Part shown: in pieces, positions 32,406-44,313 of the stretch | Layout: every line of letters begins with the position of its first letter | Numbering within the stretch: position 1 is the stretch's first letter | DNA from: Tetrapyrgos nigripes | Lineage: Eukaryota > Basidiomycota > Agaricomycetes > Agaricales > Campanellaceae | Assembly: GCA_013368315.1 (NCBI GenBank) | Contig: JAACJM010000361.1 | Location: forward strand, 1 to 64,000 | DNA: 64,000 nt | Reading direction: 5' to 3' | Notes under the pieces: model-generated | The model's database searches: none | Told to the model about the DNA's origin: nothing | Seen by the model: only the letters and a program-made list of their open reading frames with translations | Made by a program: the position numbers and the translations under genes

Positions 32406-33044
32406 TGTTAATCCTATACTTAAACCCGGTCAAATGAACTTACAAACACTATTGGAAAAATCTCTAGGCGCAAGCTTACATAATATGGGCAGAATAACCG
32501 AATCAGGCAGTCCTGCTTAATGAGATTAAAACATAGCCATTATGTACTTAATACAAGGACAAGGAATGATCCAGTAGTGTTAAAAGTACGCTACAGCCTG
32601 TAGCACCTAGTGGACGAGTCAAACAAATGCTAAGGGACAAGGGTTACAGTACTTACTACAGGAAAAGTGTTTATCCCACCTTTGGTTTGCCGATTGAATA
32701 GATCCAAGGACGTGTTCTGGGCTATGACATTAGCAACTACGCATGGCAATCAATTGATGTACTTATGATTGACTCATGGAGACAGCAACAGGTTGTCTAT
32801 GAGTAGTATGACTGAATAGACAAGGGTTGGATTTTGAAGCCACCCAGTGTTGGTTAGTGAGAAGAGAGTCTGTAGGATGCCTTTTCAATGCCAGGGTATG
32901 GGACATAGACCTCACATCTTGATGTTGGTGAGGACAGAGAAGGAAACAGGACCAATGTCTGAGAGTACAATAGATGCAAGCCATGAGGATAGATCAAGTC
33001 TGGAAAAGTGGCACTAAGTGCTAATAGGTGTCTTTTGCGTAAGT
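32406..33044. other. Spacer between the tRNA-like sequence and the inverted LTR
   Basis: No gene recognised. The bases next to the LTR (about 33000-33044) still match the leader that follows the other LTR (ACACTTAnnnnCAAAAnnCACCTATTA). This piece is therefore the beginning of another element pointing left. Confidence 0.45.
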
Positions 33045-34490
33045 GTAGAACAAACACAAATTTAAAGACTTTTATACAAATCATAAAGTGCAAGCATTCT
33101 GGGTAGTAAGAATACTCAACAGTTCACTTGTACTACAAGGACTTTTGGAGGTTTTGGTAGGGGTTTTGCATGGATGCACACAAGTTAAAACACACACAAA
33201 GACTATAACAAGTCCACAGAGATATAACCAACAGTTTTGATTCACAATTTGTAGGCCCAAATGCCTTATAACCAGTTTCACAAGTCTGAGGACACACAAA
33301 AACCAACAAATTTGATTCAACACTATTGATCCCACACTATGTTTATACTCGATGCAAGTGAGGTAAGTTTGGTAGAAGCATAGCCCATGTTGCGCAGTGA
33401 GATGACCAATACTCTACAGTACATGGCTTGAGTAACTACGAGAAATACCTAGTCCTTTTACACTACTCGCAGCTACTACTATACAGTTCTACATTTCTTT
33501 TTAATGTCTGCTAAAAGGTGCATAAGAAAACAGAAATATTAGTCTAATCGCCAGTCCATACTTGTCCGTACTACTAGATTAAGTAGGTACTTTCTAATTA
33601 GGATATCTAGGAAATGTAGAATATTATCTAAAACTAATAGGGCTTTCTATGTTCCCTTCACTTCATCCTCTTGACTAAGAGTACCTTTCTGGAACTGGTG
33701 GCCATAGTCATTCTGACTCACATAGCTCCACCATCTATGCTGGGCTCCACTCGTATGACTCACATTCCTTTACTGCCAATCAGTTGTTATAGGTTTGTGT
33801 AGTCTTTGCTTATTCCTCCTCTTATGTTTTTCTGGCGCTACTATAGACTTAGTAGTATAGTTTTTCTTATAGCTGAGTCCTGCTCACTATAAGGTCCTAC
33901 ATGTCTTTTGTAGTTGCACTTGTACCAACAAGAATGCCTCAGTCATCAGGCACACATCTTGCTGATCTTACTGCTGCACTTGGAAATATCTTTACCCTTT
34001 TGGGGCTTTCTTATTATGACTCATTCCTTAGATTGCGTACTGGCGGTAATGAACTGGGCTTTATTCCTTCACTGCTAGTCCATCTCTTTAGTACCATATG
34101 ACAGCTGAGCTTCCTAGGAACTGGTACATATATACTTTGTCCTACCTATCTATCCTTACTGTCTTTTAAAAGACTATTCCTTCTGTTTTGCTTACAAGTG
34201 AGGTTACTAGGGCTTTCCTCTGATCTCTCCGATTATGGCACCATTTCTAAACCAGTGATTGTTTAGCACTAGAGTCTGGGTCTTATAGCCTACGTGTTCC
34301 TTGCCTGTGAATAGGGGCTTCACTGTCCCTTGAGTCGTACTGACAGTACTAAGCATGTTATAGTAGGAATGGTTACAAAGTCTTTATAGGACTTTGTATA
34401 GTATATGGGGTGGATCTGCTACTATAACTGAAGCACTGTACACATCAACCATAGTACTTAGAATAAGCATATCCTATTCATAAGTACTTA
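33045..34490 (-). mobile_element. Second LTR of the same Ty3 family, in opposite orientation
   Basis: Reverse complement aligns with 22855-24379 through all landmarks listed there, with many substitutions. Its outer end is cut at 34490 by the poly(A) tail of the non-LTR element. Because it is inverted relative to the left LTR, the two cannot be a simple 5'/3' pair of one insertion. Confidence 0.7.
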
Positions 34491-34507
34491 TTTTTTTTTT
34501 TTTTTTT
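34491..34507 (-). other. Poly(A) tail of the minus-strand non-LTR retrotransposon (17 T on the plus strand)
   Basis: An uninterrupted run of 17 T lies at the junction between LTR sequence and GT-rich sequence. It is the expected signature of target-primed reverse transcription by the LINE at 40608-43813, whose coding strand is minus. Confidence 0.65.
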
Positions 34508-34977
34508 GAATCCAGTTTATTTGCCATTGTGCTAATGCATATGATAGCGACTATTCTATTGTATAACTATTCGGTTTCCGTCCGTTCATGTGTCTATCAG
34601 GTCATGTGTGTGTAATATGTGGGGTGTTGACAGTTGTGCATCGTGAAATATAAGGTATAATAGTGAGCTTGTAAGTAGTGGTGGGTATATGATTATGATT
34701 ATGAGCCTTTTCTCTGGGATATGAAGAGAGTTAGACGTTGGGCAGTTGTGGATGTGGTACTAGTTTGGGGGTTGGCACTAGCGTTGTATAAGAAAACAGG
34801 TGGGAATATGTAGAGAAAAGAGAGAGAAAGGGAGAAAGTCGGGAAATGCAGTGTGTATGGAGTGTGTGATTGTGGTTTTGTTGTGTTACTGTTATTTTGT
34901 TTCGTATGTATCTAGACGTTGTTTATGGGTTAACGTGTCGTGGGGTATTTTTCCGTTTGTTATGGTGGGATGTTATG
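34508..34977 (-). other. Distal part of the LINE 3' untranslated region
   Basis: GT- and purine-rich, non-coding. It has the same base character as 40608-40818, from which it is separated by the 5.6-kb TIR element. The last 7 bases, TGTTATG, are the target duplication of that element. Confidence 0.5.
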
Positions 34978-35009
34978 CCCAGTGAAAATCGACACTGCGC
35001 AAAACTGCT

Positions 35010-36020
35010 AATATCAGCTCAAATCTGCGCAAAAATGAGCAATCTGCGTTTGCGCAGATTACACAGACCAGCGCGGCTAATCACATGGAATTTTGCTTTT
35101 TGCAGAATTCCTCTGCACATATCTGCGAGCTTCTGAGCAGTATTCGATGGCTGGTTCAGATTTCCTTGGATTTACTCAGTTTCTGACAGTTATCCACAGA
35201 CATTAGCAGAAGATAGTACTGTATTGGATAGACCTATACTAATTACATTGCTGCTACCCTACCCTGTGCATTTCTGCACATTACTGCCCATTACTGCCAT
35301 TTCCCACCTCTCCACCATTTCCCACCTATGGTTTACCCAAACTCCAGACTCAAGGCACAGATGACCTAGATAGAAGAGGAATATAAGTGAAAGAATTTGG
35401 CAATTTATGAGTACAACGACTTACCAGGCTGCAGATATAGCTGCTCCGATGTAAACTAGAACAAGAGATAAATTTCGTGAGTGTCTCTTCTGGAGAGATG
35501 TGATGTGGACTACGCATGGGAATAACATTGAGTATTGCAGCGTTCGAGGCCTACAGGTATCATTAGTGCTGTGAGCGTGAAGTAACATGTCACAAACGCA
35601 CCATTAAACCTTTGAAAGAAAACAGAACACGTCCCAGTGACCTAATACGATAATATTGTTGTGCGTCTGACGTGTCTTATCTGAGTTGTGATTTTGCAAT
35701 GACTGCCAGTGGCCTTAGAAGCAATTATAGAGTCGTTGGAGCATCAGAGGAACAAGGCAGGGGAAGCGGGAGGGGAAAAGGAAGGTGATGGAAGTGGGGG
35801 AAGAGAAGCAAGCAACTTCTCCCCAGAGGCTCGAGTAGATGACAGCGGAGTTATCTTTCTTTCTCACATTGTCGACGTCAGGCACACTAAATCAAATGCC
35901 AAACCACACTAACACGTCGAAGAAAGCAAGAGCAGAAAGCAGAAGAAATATCAGTGGAATTCTGCGCATCTCAGAGTTCCTCTGAGTACCCAGATTGAGG
36001 CCAGATATGCGCAGATTAGC
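35010..36020. other. Probable nested insertion in the left TIR, rich in TCTGCGCA words
   Basis: Present on the left but absent from the right arm. It starts near CTGCTAATATCAGCTCAAAT and ends near TGCGCAGATTAGCAACTGG, which are loosely inverted, and it carries several TCTGCGCA/TGCGCAGA copies. An open frame at 35709-35912 has no recognisable product. Confidence 0.45.
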
Positions 36021-36210
36021 AACTGGATGACTTCCTGTGGGCGTTAGGATCCTAGAATATTTTTCTAGATCAAACACCGGCGGTGTCTGTACTTGTTTAG
36101 CTTTTTTGTTCTAGACCGCTGACCATTTCTGTATTTAGCTCTGATGGAAAATTTGCTGATCGATACTGGCGATATTGCGTCATAAGCTCACTTGCCTCTT
36201 GCATATCACG

Positions 36211-37575
36211 ATGGACGACCTCAACGATGCACTGCTTCTCCTGCAGCTTTCAGAGGACGACACTCGATACCGGGAGGAGGAGAGAACACGACATGTCCTC
36301 ATATTGGCCACCACATACATATACTATGGTGCCCTCGAGTCTCGACGTATACGTTCAGAGAGACGCTCGGAACGTCGTCTGTATCTTACCAGGCCATATC
36401 TCCTACCCAACCCTCGCTCCCAAACACCCTGGCAGGTTCTTTATGAAGGGAGGAATGACCGGGCATTTATTACGATGATGGGATTGAATGTAGCGGTGTT
36501 TCAGAGGATTTTGGATAGTGGTTTTGAGAGGTATTGGAATGAGAACACGATCACTCGTCAGGACGTACCAGCAGCGTCTGAGCCGCGTGTCTATCGTCGT
36601 TCTCTCGATGCAGCTGGTGCTTTGGGTCTTCTTCTTCATTACCTTAACTCTACAATGCGTGATGTCTCCCTCATGCAAATCTTTGCTCTCATACCAACTA
36701 CCGTGTCGCGATATCTTAATTTTGGGCGGTCAATACTTTTGATGACTCTTCGTAGGATGGTAGAAGCATGTATTCATTTCCCAGAGGGTGACGAATTTGT
36801 GGAGTTGGAGAGCCTGATAGTTGCGAGACACCCTCTGCTTACCGGTGCTTTTGGATCCATTGATGGACTTAAACTGCCTGTCCAGACATCTTCTGATGAA
36901 GAAATTGAGAATGCCACCTACAATGGCTGGCTCCATGAACACTACATCAGTAATGTTCTGTGCTTCAGCCCCGAAGGTATGGTCAGCTTCAACAGCCCAT
37001 GTTCAAGTACTGATTTATAGTACCATATAGGTGTGATCATTGCATGTCGGCTCAATGCACCAGGGAGTTGGCACGATTCTCGAGTCGCACATTCCATTTA
37101 CAACAAACTTCTTACACGTACGCCTGAGGGATACTACCTCATAGCAGACACGGCCTTTCCTCGAGGGACTGATCAGATTGCTGGACGCATCCGTGCTCCA
37201 ATCAAGGAGGGAACACGACTGCCAGCAGATCCGATCGAACATTCCAATCTTATGCTCGTCAATCAACAACTTCTATCCTTTTGTCAGACGGCAGAGTGGG
37301 GTATGAGGAGTATTCAGGGCAGCTTTGGGAGGCTACGTATACCTCTTGATGTCAATGATGATGCTGGTAGGGCAGATTTGTTGGAATTGTGTTTCCGACT
37401 TCATAATCTCTGAACACGAACGGTCAGGTACAATCAGATACGGAGTGTTTATCTGGAAATCTGGCAAGCCAATGAGCAAGAGCGGGTTTGGAATGAATTT
37501 GAAAACATGGTATTTGGAGAGCAGAGGCGAAATGACAGGGTAAGGAAATTCTATATGGTAGAAGAAGATATTTGA
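36211..37575 (+). pseudogene. PIF/Harbinger transposase (DDE superfamily endonuclease), one premature stop
   Basis: Cuts and rejoins element ends in the nucleus, usually together with a Myb-like partner. ATG at 36211. Exon 1 runs to about 36977, then an intron (36978-37029, GTATGG...ATATAG), then exon 2. Motifs: helix-turn-helix-like start with LHYLNSTMRDVSLMQIFALI and TVSRYLNFG (about 36640-36720); first Asp in GAFGSIDGLKLPVQ (about 36847); YNGWLHEHYISNVLCF; second Asp in YLIADTAFP (about 37136); Glu in EWGMRSIQGSFGRL (about 37295). The DDE triad is present. An in-frame TGA at 37411-37413 follows FRLHNL, where relatives continue. The frame then stays open to a TGA at 37573-37575. The core is complete, so truncated activity is conceivable. 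Confidence 0.85.
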
Positions 37576-37638
37576 AAGACTTTTGTCGCATGTATACGTC
37601 TACCATTCGCTACATACGAATCACTAACAATATATGTA

Positions 37639-39799
37639 TCAATTGCGAGTAGGAGATGAGGGAGAGCCAGCTCTTGATTGACTAGGAGAGTCAACATACT
37701 CAATTGACCAATCAGAGGGTGTTGAAGGATGTTGACGCTCAGTATGTTTGTCGGAAGGACCAGCATTCGTACTCTCATCGACCGACTTGGGTTCTGTAAA
37801 ACAATGCTTGAATCAAATCATCGTTGATACAGCAAAAAAAACGAACACGTACGAGGAGAGGTGACCTCAGTAAAGTAGTCTCGAGGACCAGCACCATTGT
37901 CAGGACAAGTGTAATCGTCGAATTCCTCTCCATTCTCTGCCATCTCATCAAGATCAAAGTACATAACAGATCTTCCTCCCTCGGGATAGTGTGTGTCTCT
38001 TCGAATGATTCGTCGTGAACGAGGGGCAGGAGGTACAGTGCATTGACGACCACGGGAGCGGGAACGATCATGAAAGCGAGCACCCATGTTGGGGGTATTT
38101 TGACTGGAGTGCTGAGTTTGCTGAGCCTGACCTTGAATCAACGAAAGCATCTCCGTTCTGTCTGCACGAGCTTCTGTGCGATCGGCGCAATGCTCAGCTT
38201 GTGAGACCTGCTGGCGCAAATTGTCGATTGTCCGCTGAAGTTCCTGAACCTGACTGTTGAGCATGATGAGCTGTGAGTTTGTGAATGAACGATTCGCGTT
38301 TTCTTCATCACGGATTCTTTGTGCAGCGGGATCCAAAGCCGACGAGATTGTGGCAAAGAAGTCGTTACTTGTCGCTTTTGATGAACGTTCTTGTTTGACA
38401 GCTATGGTAGCACGGGGAGCAGCAGTCAATCCAGGCTTAATATATGTTCCTCAGAAACTCAGAAATTTCAAATAACTAATTGAAATCGAATTCACGAACC
38501 TTGTTTGACAATGGAACATTCTCCTTCTCCTGGACCTTGATCACAGACTTCTGTTTGGAAGTTTCACCACCTTCATGCTCTGCCTCATTAGCTTCCAATT
38601 CATCCTCAGGCTCGTCGATGATGTCTTCATCGTCAAGGTCCCTAGTTGCGGCTCTAGTCTGCATGAGATCCTCGATTTCGAGAGCTTCTTCAACATGAGG
38701 TGGAAGCTCTCCATCTCCAGTAGGCTTCGTGGTCTTGACAAGCTAGATGAATCAAAGCCAGGTATCATTTTCCAATGGAACATATGTACATAAACTTGTA
38801 CTCATACCTGTTTGAACTTCAGCTCCAATGATTTTGCAGTACGTGTTGGCCGCCCAATTCTCTCGACTTCCTCATTGTACGAATCCGTCGCTGCAGCCCA
38901 ACCTCGCATACCTAATGGAAGTTGTTCTCGTAAGATGGCAAAAAGAACCTCCAGATCTTCGGCTGAGTAATTAGCAGAGCCCGCCGCTCGACCCTTCTGG
39001 CGCTTCTCGAGAGGCTCCACGGCTGAAGCAGCAGCTTTGCGCTTGGAGGATGGCTTTCTGGAGTTAGTGTTATCGACAGAAGTACCCTCCTTGGCCTTTC
39101 CCTTAGCCTTTGCATTCCCCGCCGTTGACTTCGATTCACCCGCACGGGTCATTCCCAAATTTCGACCAGAAGCACTGCGCATGGAATTAGAACCTGGGGC
39201 TGGTAGGATCTGATCCATAGGGACAATCTCATTGTCAGATTCCGCTGGGAGTGGGATATCAGCTGGGTTGATAGTGTGTTCCCCAGTTGGCACTACGTTA
39301 GGGATAGTGGGAACACCGGCATAACTCCCAGCGTTGAGTGTAGCAAGCAGGCTGCGATTGACGGATTCGAATGGGACTGTGAACTGTGAATATGTATTGG
39401 ATCAGTGATGATAGGCCTAAGATGGCTCCATGCATGAGTGCTTACATTATATTGTGGACTGGAAGTTCCATTGAAGGTAGCGGGGGTGTTGAGACCATTC
39501 AAATTCGGAAAGGAACGAGGATTCTGAGGTACAATGAGAAATGCATAAGAATGGAGAACATGTGCATACCATCGAAGAAGCATTTGTTAAACTCCTGAAA
39601 GTTTCTGACAAGCTCGGAAGCCTCTGTTCGGATAAGTTAGTCTCGTGTAATCCTGTAACGCAAAAAAAAAGATACGTACGAAGCTTACTGAAGAGGCTGA
39701 TGTCAAATCACGAAGGGTCCAACGTCCATCCGGTCCCAGGACATATTCACGTCCGTGTTCGTCAACATACCATTTTCCAGTGCCGTGGGGTGCAGACAT
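37639..39799 (-). CDS. Myb/SANT-like (trihelix-type) DNA-binding protein of the Harbinger element
   Basis: Partner gene of PIF/Harbinger transposases, which binds element ends and helps the transposase enter the nucleus. It is convergent with the transposase, the two stop codons lying 63 bp apart. About seven exons: ATG at 39799 (MSAPHGTGKWYVDEHGREYV); EASELVRNFQEFNKCFFDG (about 39625-39570); a short one near 39510-39450; the main exon (about 39385-38817) with a Lys-rich NLS-like run and the SANT-like fold NYSAEDLEVLFAILREQLPL, then RGWAAATDSYNEEVERIGRP and AKSLELKFKQ; LVKTTKPTG...ATRDLDDEDI, acidic (about 38745-38480); a coiled coil QVQELQRTIDNLRQQVSQAE (about 38260-38200) followed by an Arg-rich patch; and a last exon ending SPTRN at 37639. 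No stop was seen. Exact splice sites of the small exons are provisional. Confidence 0.75.
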
Positions 39800-40607
39800 G
39801 ATGTGGATTTGGAGAGTAGGGTGGGTAAGGGCTCGAAGATGCAGAATGTGGATGTAAAGTGAGGGATACAGTGTCTCTCCTCTGCTTTTATATTCACTAG
39901 GACTCAATCTAACGTATCTAGACCATACGATAAAAATGGGAGAAAATGAGACCAACATATGAAGCATATGCTTGTTGGCCAGGACAAGAGTGAGGAAGAG
40001 GTCTTCCCTGAAGTTATAGATGTCGGCAGCTCATGTAACGAAAGAAAAGTGAGCATACCCTCAGGCAACACAAAAGCAACGTGATATAAAGGAATTTTCA
40101 TGGCAGTAACAAGGGTTGAAGGCAATTGAACGGGCCGTTGGGAGTCCTTGGTGTCTCAAATCCCTGGATACCAGTGGTTACACGTGTAAGCCGAAAATCA
40201 AGATCTCCTACCAAAGACTGAGCTCAAAAACGCGAGGAGGAAGGAAAGGAACGGCTTTGGCATACGCGCAAATGACGCGTCAAGATCACGTCTGGTCGCG
40301 TGGTAAATAAGCCGTCGAAATCTTCTAACTCTGTATAGCCTCGCAAGCGACGGCTAAGTCATCTGGGAAGGCCATTCTGGTTTGGGAGAGGGGGTCGGGG
40401 GCCTCGACCAGATGAAAATTTACGAAGGCCTTGAGATTGAAACTCCGACAAAAGTGGCAGTGCTACGGGGTCAGCAAACCTCGCCTAAGGTTGCTTACAG
40501 TGATTTAGAAAATAATTTGGGATCCTAACGCCCACAGGAAGTCATCCACTATTCTCACAGAAATATGGTTTTTGGAGCAGATTTGTGCAGTGTCGATTTT
40601 CACTGGG
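39800..40607. other. Right subterminal region of the Harbinger-bearing element
   Basis: No gene supported. Upstream region of the Myb-like gene. From about 40505 it becomes the right TIR described above. Confidence 0.45.
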
Positions 40608-43600
40608 TGTTATGTGTTGCGCGGGTGGGTAATGTGTGTATTTAGTGTAGTGTCGTGTGTAGATGGGAGATGAGAAGAAAGAGAAGTGAGGAGAAGAGCG
40701 ATGAAAAAAGATAATAGAAAGTGAAAATAGAAAGAGAGAAATTTGGTGAAAATATGGGATTTGTAAGGTGAATGGGCGTTGGAGGTGCTTGGGCATGGGT
40801 TCTGGGCAAGTTGACACTTTTATTCGTTGTCTTCAAGGCAGACTTCAGGGAAAACATTGAAGATGTGAAGGAACTGCCCTGTGTCGTTGATGAACTGGAA
40901 GAGCGGCTTTAGGCATTTCCTGGTGGACAGGAGTTTGCCGTATTTGAAAAGCTCGTGTCTGACACTTTGACATAGACGGTTCCTTGGGACTCGGTGCATA
41001 AAGCATTGCATGATGAAATGGAACAGGGTTTCGTTGCCGTCATGGCAGCATGGGCATTGGGGTGAGTCTGCGAGACCGAAATGGTTGAGATATTGGTTAA
41101 GTTGGATGTGACCCGTGTGGAGTTGTACTAGCATGCTGGTGTGTTTACGGTGTAGGCAGCATATGAGTTTCTGGTAGTTTTGCATTGCTTTGGTCGCCTC
41201 TGCTGGGTCTATAGATTTGAACTGTTGGTATCGGGGTGAGTTGGCCCATGCTTTGTCATGTCGTGACTGTATTGTGTTACGAAAAGTTCGGATGATGGAT
41301 GTCTGGCTTTGTGGGAGTGGTTTTCATAGCTCGTCTGGTAATGCTTCCATGGGACTGACGTCTCCTATGGCTGCTTTCTTGGCTTCCTCATCTGCACGTT
41401 TGTTGCCAGGTATTCCCGTGTGGCTGGGAATCCATGACAGGAAGATGGGTGTATTGGGTTGCGCTGTTTTGTAGGATTTGAGAGTGTTGTGGAACCAATC
41501 CAGGATGTAGTGAGCTGGCCCCATTTTTGGGTTTGTGACTGCCTGTAGCGCTGCAGTGTTGTCGGCCCATATTGATATGGATTGTACATTCAGTTCCTCT
41601 GCTAGTAGATGTAGGGCCAGGAGTAACCCAACGCATTCGCCCTCGTAGACTTCATGTTCCGTGTCGTCGCCCAGCCGGTACCTTAGCACCTCCATTTCTT
41701 GCCCGTATCTATAAAGAACTGCTGAGGCGCCAACCCCGTTTTTGTATCCTGACCTGTCTGTGTATATCTGTATATGTGAGAAATTGGAAAGAAAATGTTT
41801 GAATGCTTCCTCCTCCGTTTGCCATAACCTGACCTCTAGACCCAGATCCCAGCTTGCCAGGTATCTAACTGCTTTCCTCTTCTCCACCTTTCCCGGTTCC
41901 AACTTGTATTCCCTTAAGAGGTCGTGCAGCGGTGCTCTATGTGCTAGTTGTGTCTCAAAGGATTGCAATCTTGCCCGGTGTAGGTGATCCGCCAAGGGGT
42001 GTGGTGGAAGCAGTGTGCATATCCTGACTGCTGCCCGTTGTTGATGTCGCTCTGCTTCAAGATGCATGGGCAGTAAACTGGCATGCAAGTCAAGCAGTTC
42101 AGTTGGCACGGTTCTGAGGGCTCCCGTGATTACAATAGCTGCTTGTCGTTGTATTGTAGTCATCTTCTTGATAACACCCATGCTCGTTAGTGGGTTTGGT
42201 CGTATCTGTGTGCTTCTCTGTGGGGTTAATACAACGTCAGCTGCGTATAACATCCTTTCTATGGCTTTGGTTTTGTAGAGATTGCAGATGAGGGGGGCAG
42301 CTACCCCTTTGGTTACCTTTGCTACCCTTCTGAACTGGTGTATCCAACCTTGTCCTTTCTTTACCGTTCTCGCATATTGCTCCTTCCACTTTAATCAACA
42401 ATCTACCATCACTCCCAGAAACCTCACGAAATTGTCGTGTTCTATTGTGTTATTGCCCAGAACTACCGGTGGTTTGGCTTGGAGTTTTCCATATGAGGCG
42501 TATACGAGGTTAAACTTGTCAACACCGAAACTGCAATTGTGCTTCTCTGCCCACTTCATGATGCCGTCCGTTTTTATCATCAACTGCTCTATTCTGCACT
42601 TCACCTCTATTTCACTTCTGCCCCATGCTACTGCTGCTAGGTCGTCCATAAACCCAAAACCTTCTACATTGTCTTCTTCTTGAATCGTCTTGAGTGCTCC
42701 TGCTGCATATATGATGTATCCTACTGAGGAGAACAGGTCGCCTTGGTCTTCTCCTCCATGCACATCAAAAGTTGCAGTCTCGTAATCATCAAAAGCTAGG
42801 GTGGTTTTGCGGTCCGCGAAACGTCTTCATAGCCAGTCCACCGTTTCCTTTGGTACCCCTATCATTCTCATCTCATGATACAACAGCTTGAGATCCACAC
42901 TTGGGTAAGCCCCCTTCACATCCATGAACAGTATCGCAACCTTGTATCCCTGCCTCCATAACTCTTTGATTCTGTGGATCATGAGGTGAATTGAGTCTGT
43001 GGTGTTACATCCAGGTCTTGCTCCAAATTGATTGGTCAGTAGTAGTTCTTGTATTTCGAGGTTCCTGATGAGATCGTTTGCTACCGTTCCGTTGAGCGTT
43101 CTTCCTTCTCCATGAGATAGTGAAATTGGGTGGTGAGTGTTCAGTTGTCAATAGTCTGGTTTCCCAGGTTTGCGTAGTACCAAAGTTTTGGTCTTTGAGT
43201 ATTCGTCTGGATATACTGGTAGGGTGAAGGTTGCGCAGAAGATGGGTGCCATGTATGGTGTGATGAGATCGTTTGTTGCCTTGAGAAAGGTGTTTGATAC
43301 TGTTCCTGGTCTCGTAGCCTTCCTGTTTTTGAAACGTTGTATGGTGTCGCTGATTTGCTGGTTGGTAGGCAGTTGAAATTGCCATGCAGGTTCAGGATAT
43401 TGCAGGTTTCTTGGCACTTGTGACCGCGCTGGCGGTGGTGGGTAAAAGGCTGTTTTGAAAAGGTTGGCTTTTTCTTCATTGTCTTCCTGTACCATTTCCA
43501 CTCCTCTTTGGTCTCTTTCCCCTGTTAGCAGTCCCGGCATCCTCGTCCTTCCTCCATCTGTTGGCCCTGCCTCTACCAAAGTGCCTATGTCCCATATCGT

Positions 43601-43813
43601 GTTCCCTTCCGCGTTTTCCAGCCATTCTATCCAATGCTCTGCTTTCACTCTCTTTATCTCAGTTGATAACGCATTCCTCATTCTTCGGTACTCCTCATGT
43701 ATGGGGTGATTGTCCTTTGCCCATTTGTTGTGCGATTTCCTTCTTAGCCGTGCTGTGTCCTTCTTCATTCACTTTAATGTATCATTCCACCATCTGCGTT
43801 TGTATGGTGAGGG
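40608..43813 (-). pseudogene. Non-LTR retrotransposon ORF2: reverse transcriptase and RNase H, 5'-truncated
   Basis: Minus strand. In order: an upstream linker with RRWWNDTLK then KDTARLRRKSHNKWAK (43810-43700); RT fingers with FKNRKATRPGTVSNTFLKA (about 43330) and LRKPGKPDY; palm A with AILFMDVKGAYPSVD (about 42930); palm B/C with GGEDQGDLFSS and GFMDDLAAVAWG (about 42640), i.e. the catalytic xxDD box; a thumb region; RNase H with IQIYTDRSGYKNGVGASAVL (about 41765), EVYEGECVGLLLAL, WADNTAALQAV and SWIPSHTGIPGNKRADEEAK (about 41430-41380); and a Cys/His knuckle near CPCCHDG (about 41065). The last stop is at 40820. Breaks include a stop after KPDY (43148) and frame changes near 42830 and 42390. 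The endonuclease domain is missing, because the sequence is cut at 43813 by the Ty3 LTR. This is a Tad/I-like layout with C-terminal RNase H. Confidence 0.8.
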
Positions 43814-43814
43814 T

Positions 43815-44313
43815 TGTCACGAATCGTTCCCCGCCTATTCATTTCCTTTCTATTCTTTTTCCTTTACTATCTATTTCCCACTCTAACCCCATAAACATCA
43901 ATCATTTCTCATCATCGTCTATAGTTACCATCTCTCTAGATCTATGACTCACATCCTTATCTCCTCTGATTCCTATCTCCATGGACATTCTCACTGTCAA
44001 TCACTCCGTATGATCCAGTACCTCCATCTATTCTCTCGCCCTTGACATTTCCACATGATACCATCTATTATTACTTACTCTTTCCCATCTGTTCATATTT
44101 CACTTATATACCTGTGATCCTTGTAACCTATTCCTTAGTTCGTTCACTTCGTCTCCACTCCGTACTTGTACTACGCAGTGTAGAGCCTAGTCAGCTTACT
44201 TTCTCTCTATCTCTTTACCTCTCTTCCTCTCTTGATCGAATCTACTCTCTTGTAACTGGTTTTCTTGTACTGTGTGACTTGGGTGGTTATTGAGTGTACC
44301 GACAACCTTGACA
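43815..44313 (+). repeat. 5' LTR of the chromodomain Ty3 element
   Basis: 499 bp, TGTCACGAATCG...AACCTTGACA. Identical to the 3' LTR except for five bases and lack of an 18-bp stretch (CCATATTTGACTCATTAT in the other copy). Confidence 0.92.

Larger units (their letters stand above)
34978..40607. mobile_element. 5.6-kb DNA transposon with TIRs and 7-bp target duplication, carrying Harbinger genes
   Basis: Both ends begin CCCAGTGAAAATCGACACTG and stay similar for about 31 bp (34978 on; 40607 backwards). The flanks are a direct TGTTATG (34971-34977, 40608-40614). A second inverted pair, GGATGACTTCCTGTGGGCG followed by TTAGGATCC, lies at about 36033 and on the other strand at about 40519-40546. 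The right TIR is therefore compact (about 100 bp) while the left is split by about 1 kb. Inside are a PIF/Harbinger transposase and a convergent Myb/SANT-like gene, the classic Harbinger pair. Harbinger elements normally duplicate 3 bp, so the 7-bp duplication is odd. Confidence 0.7.

Noticed and set aside
34800..35136. Short plus-strand frames in the LINE 3' UTR and transposon end
   Set aside because: GT-rich non-coding DNA; frames cross the TIR boundary.
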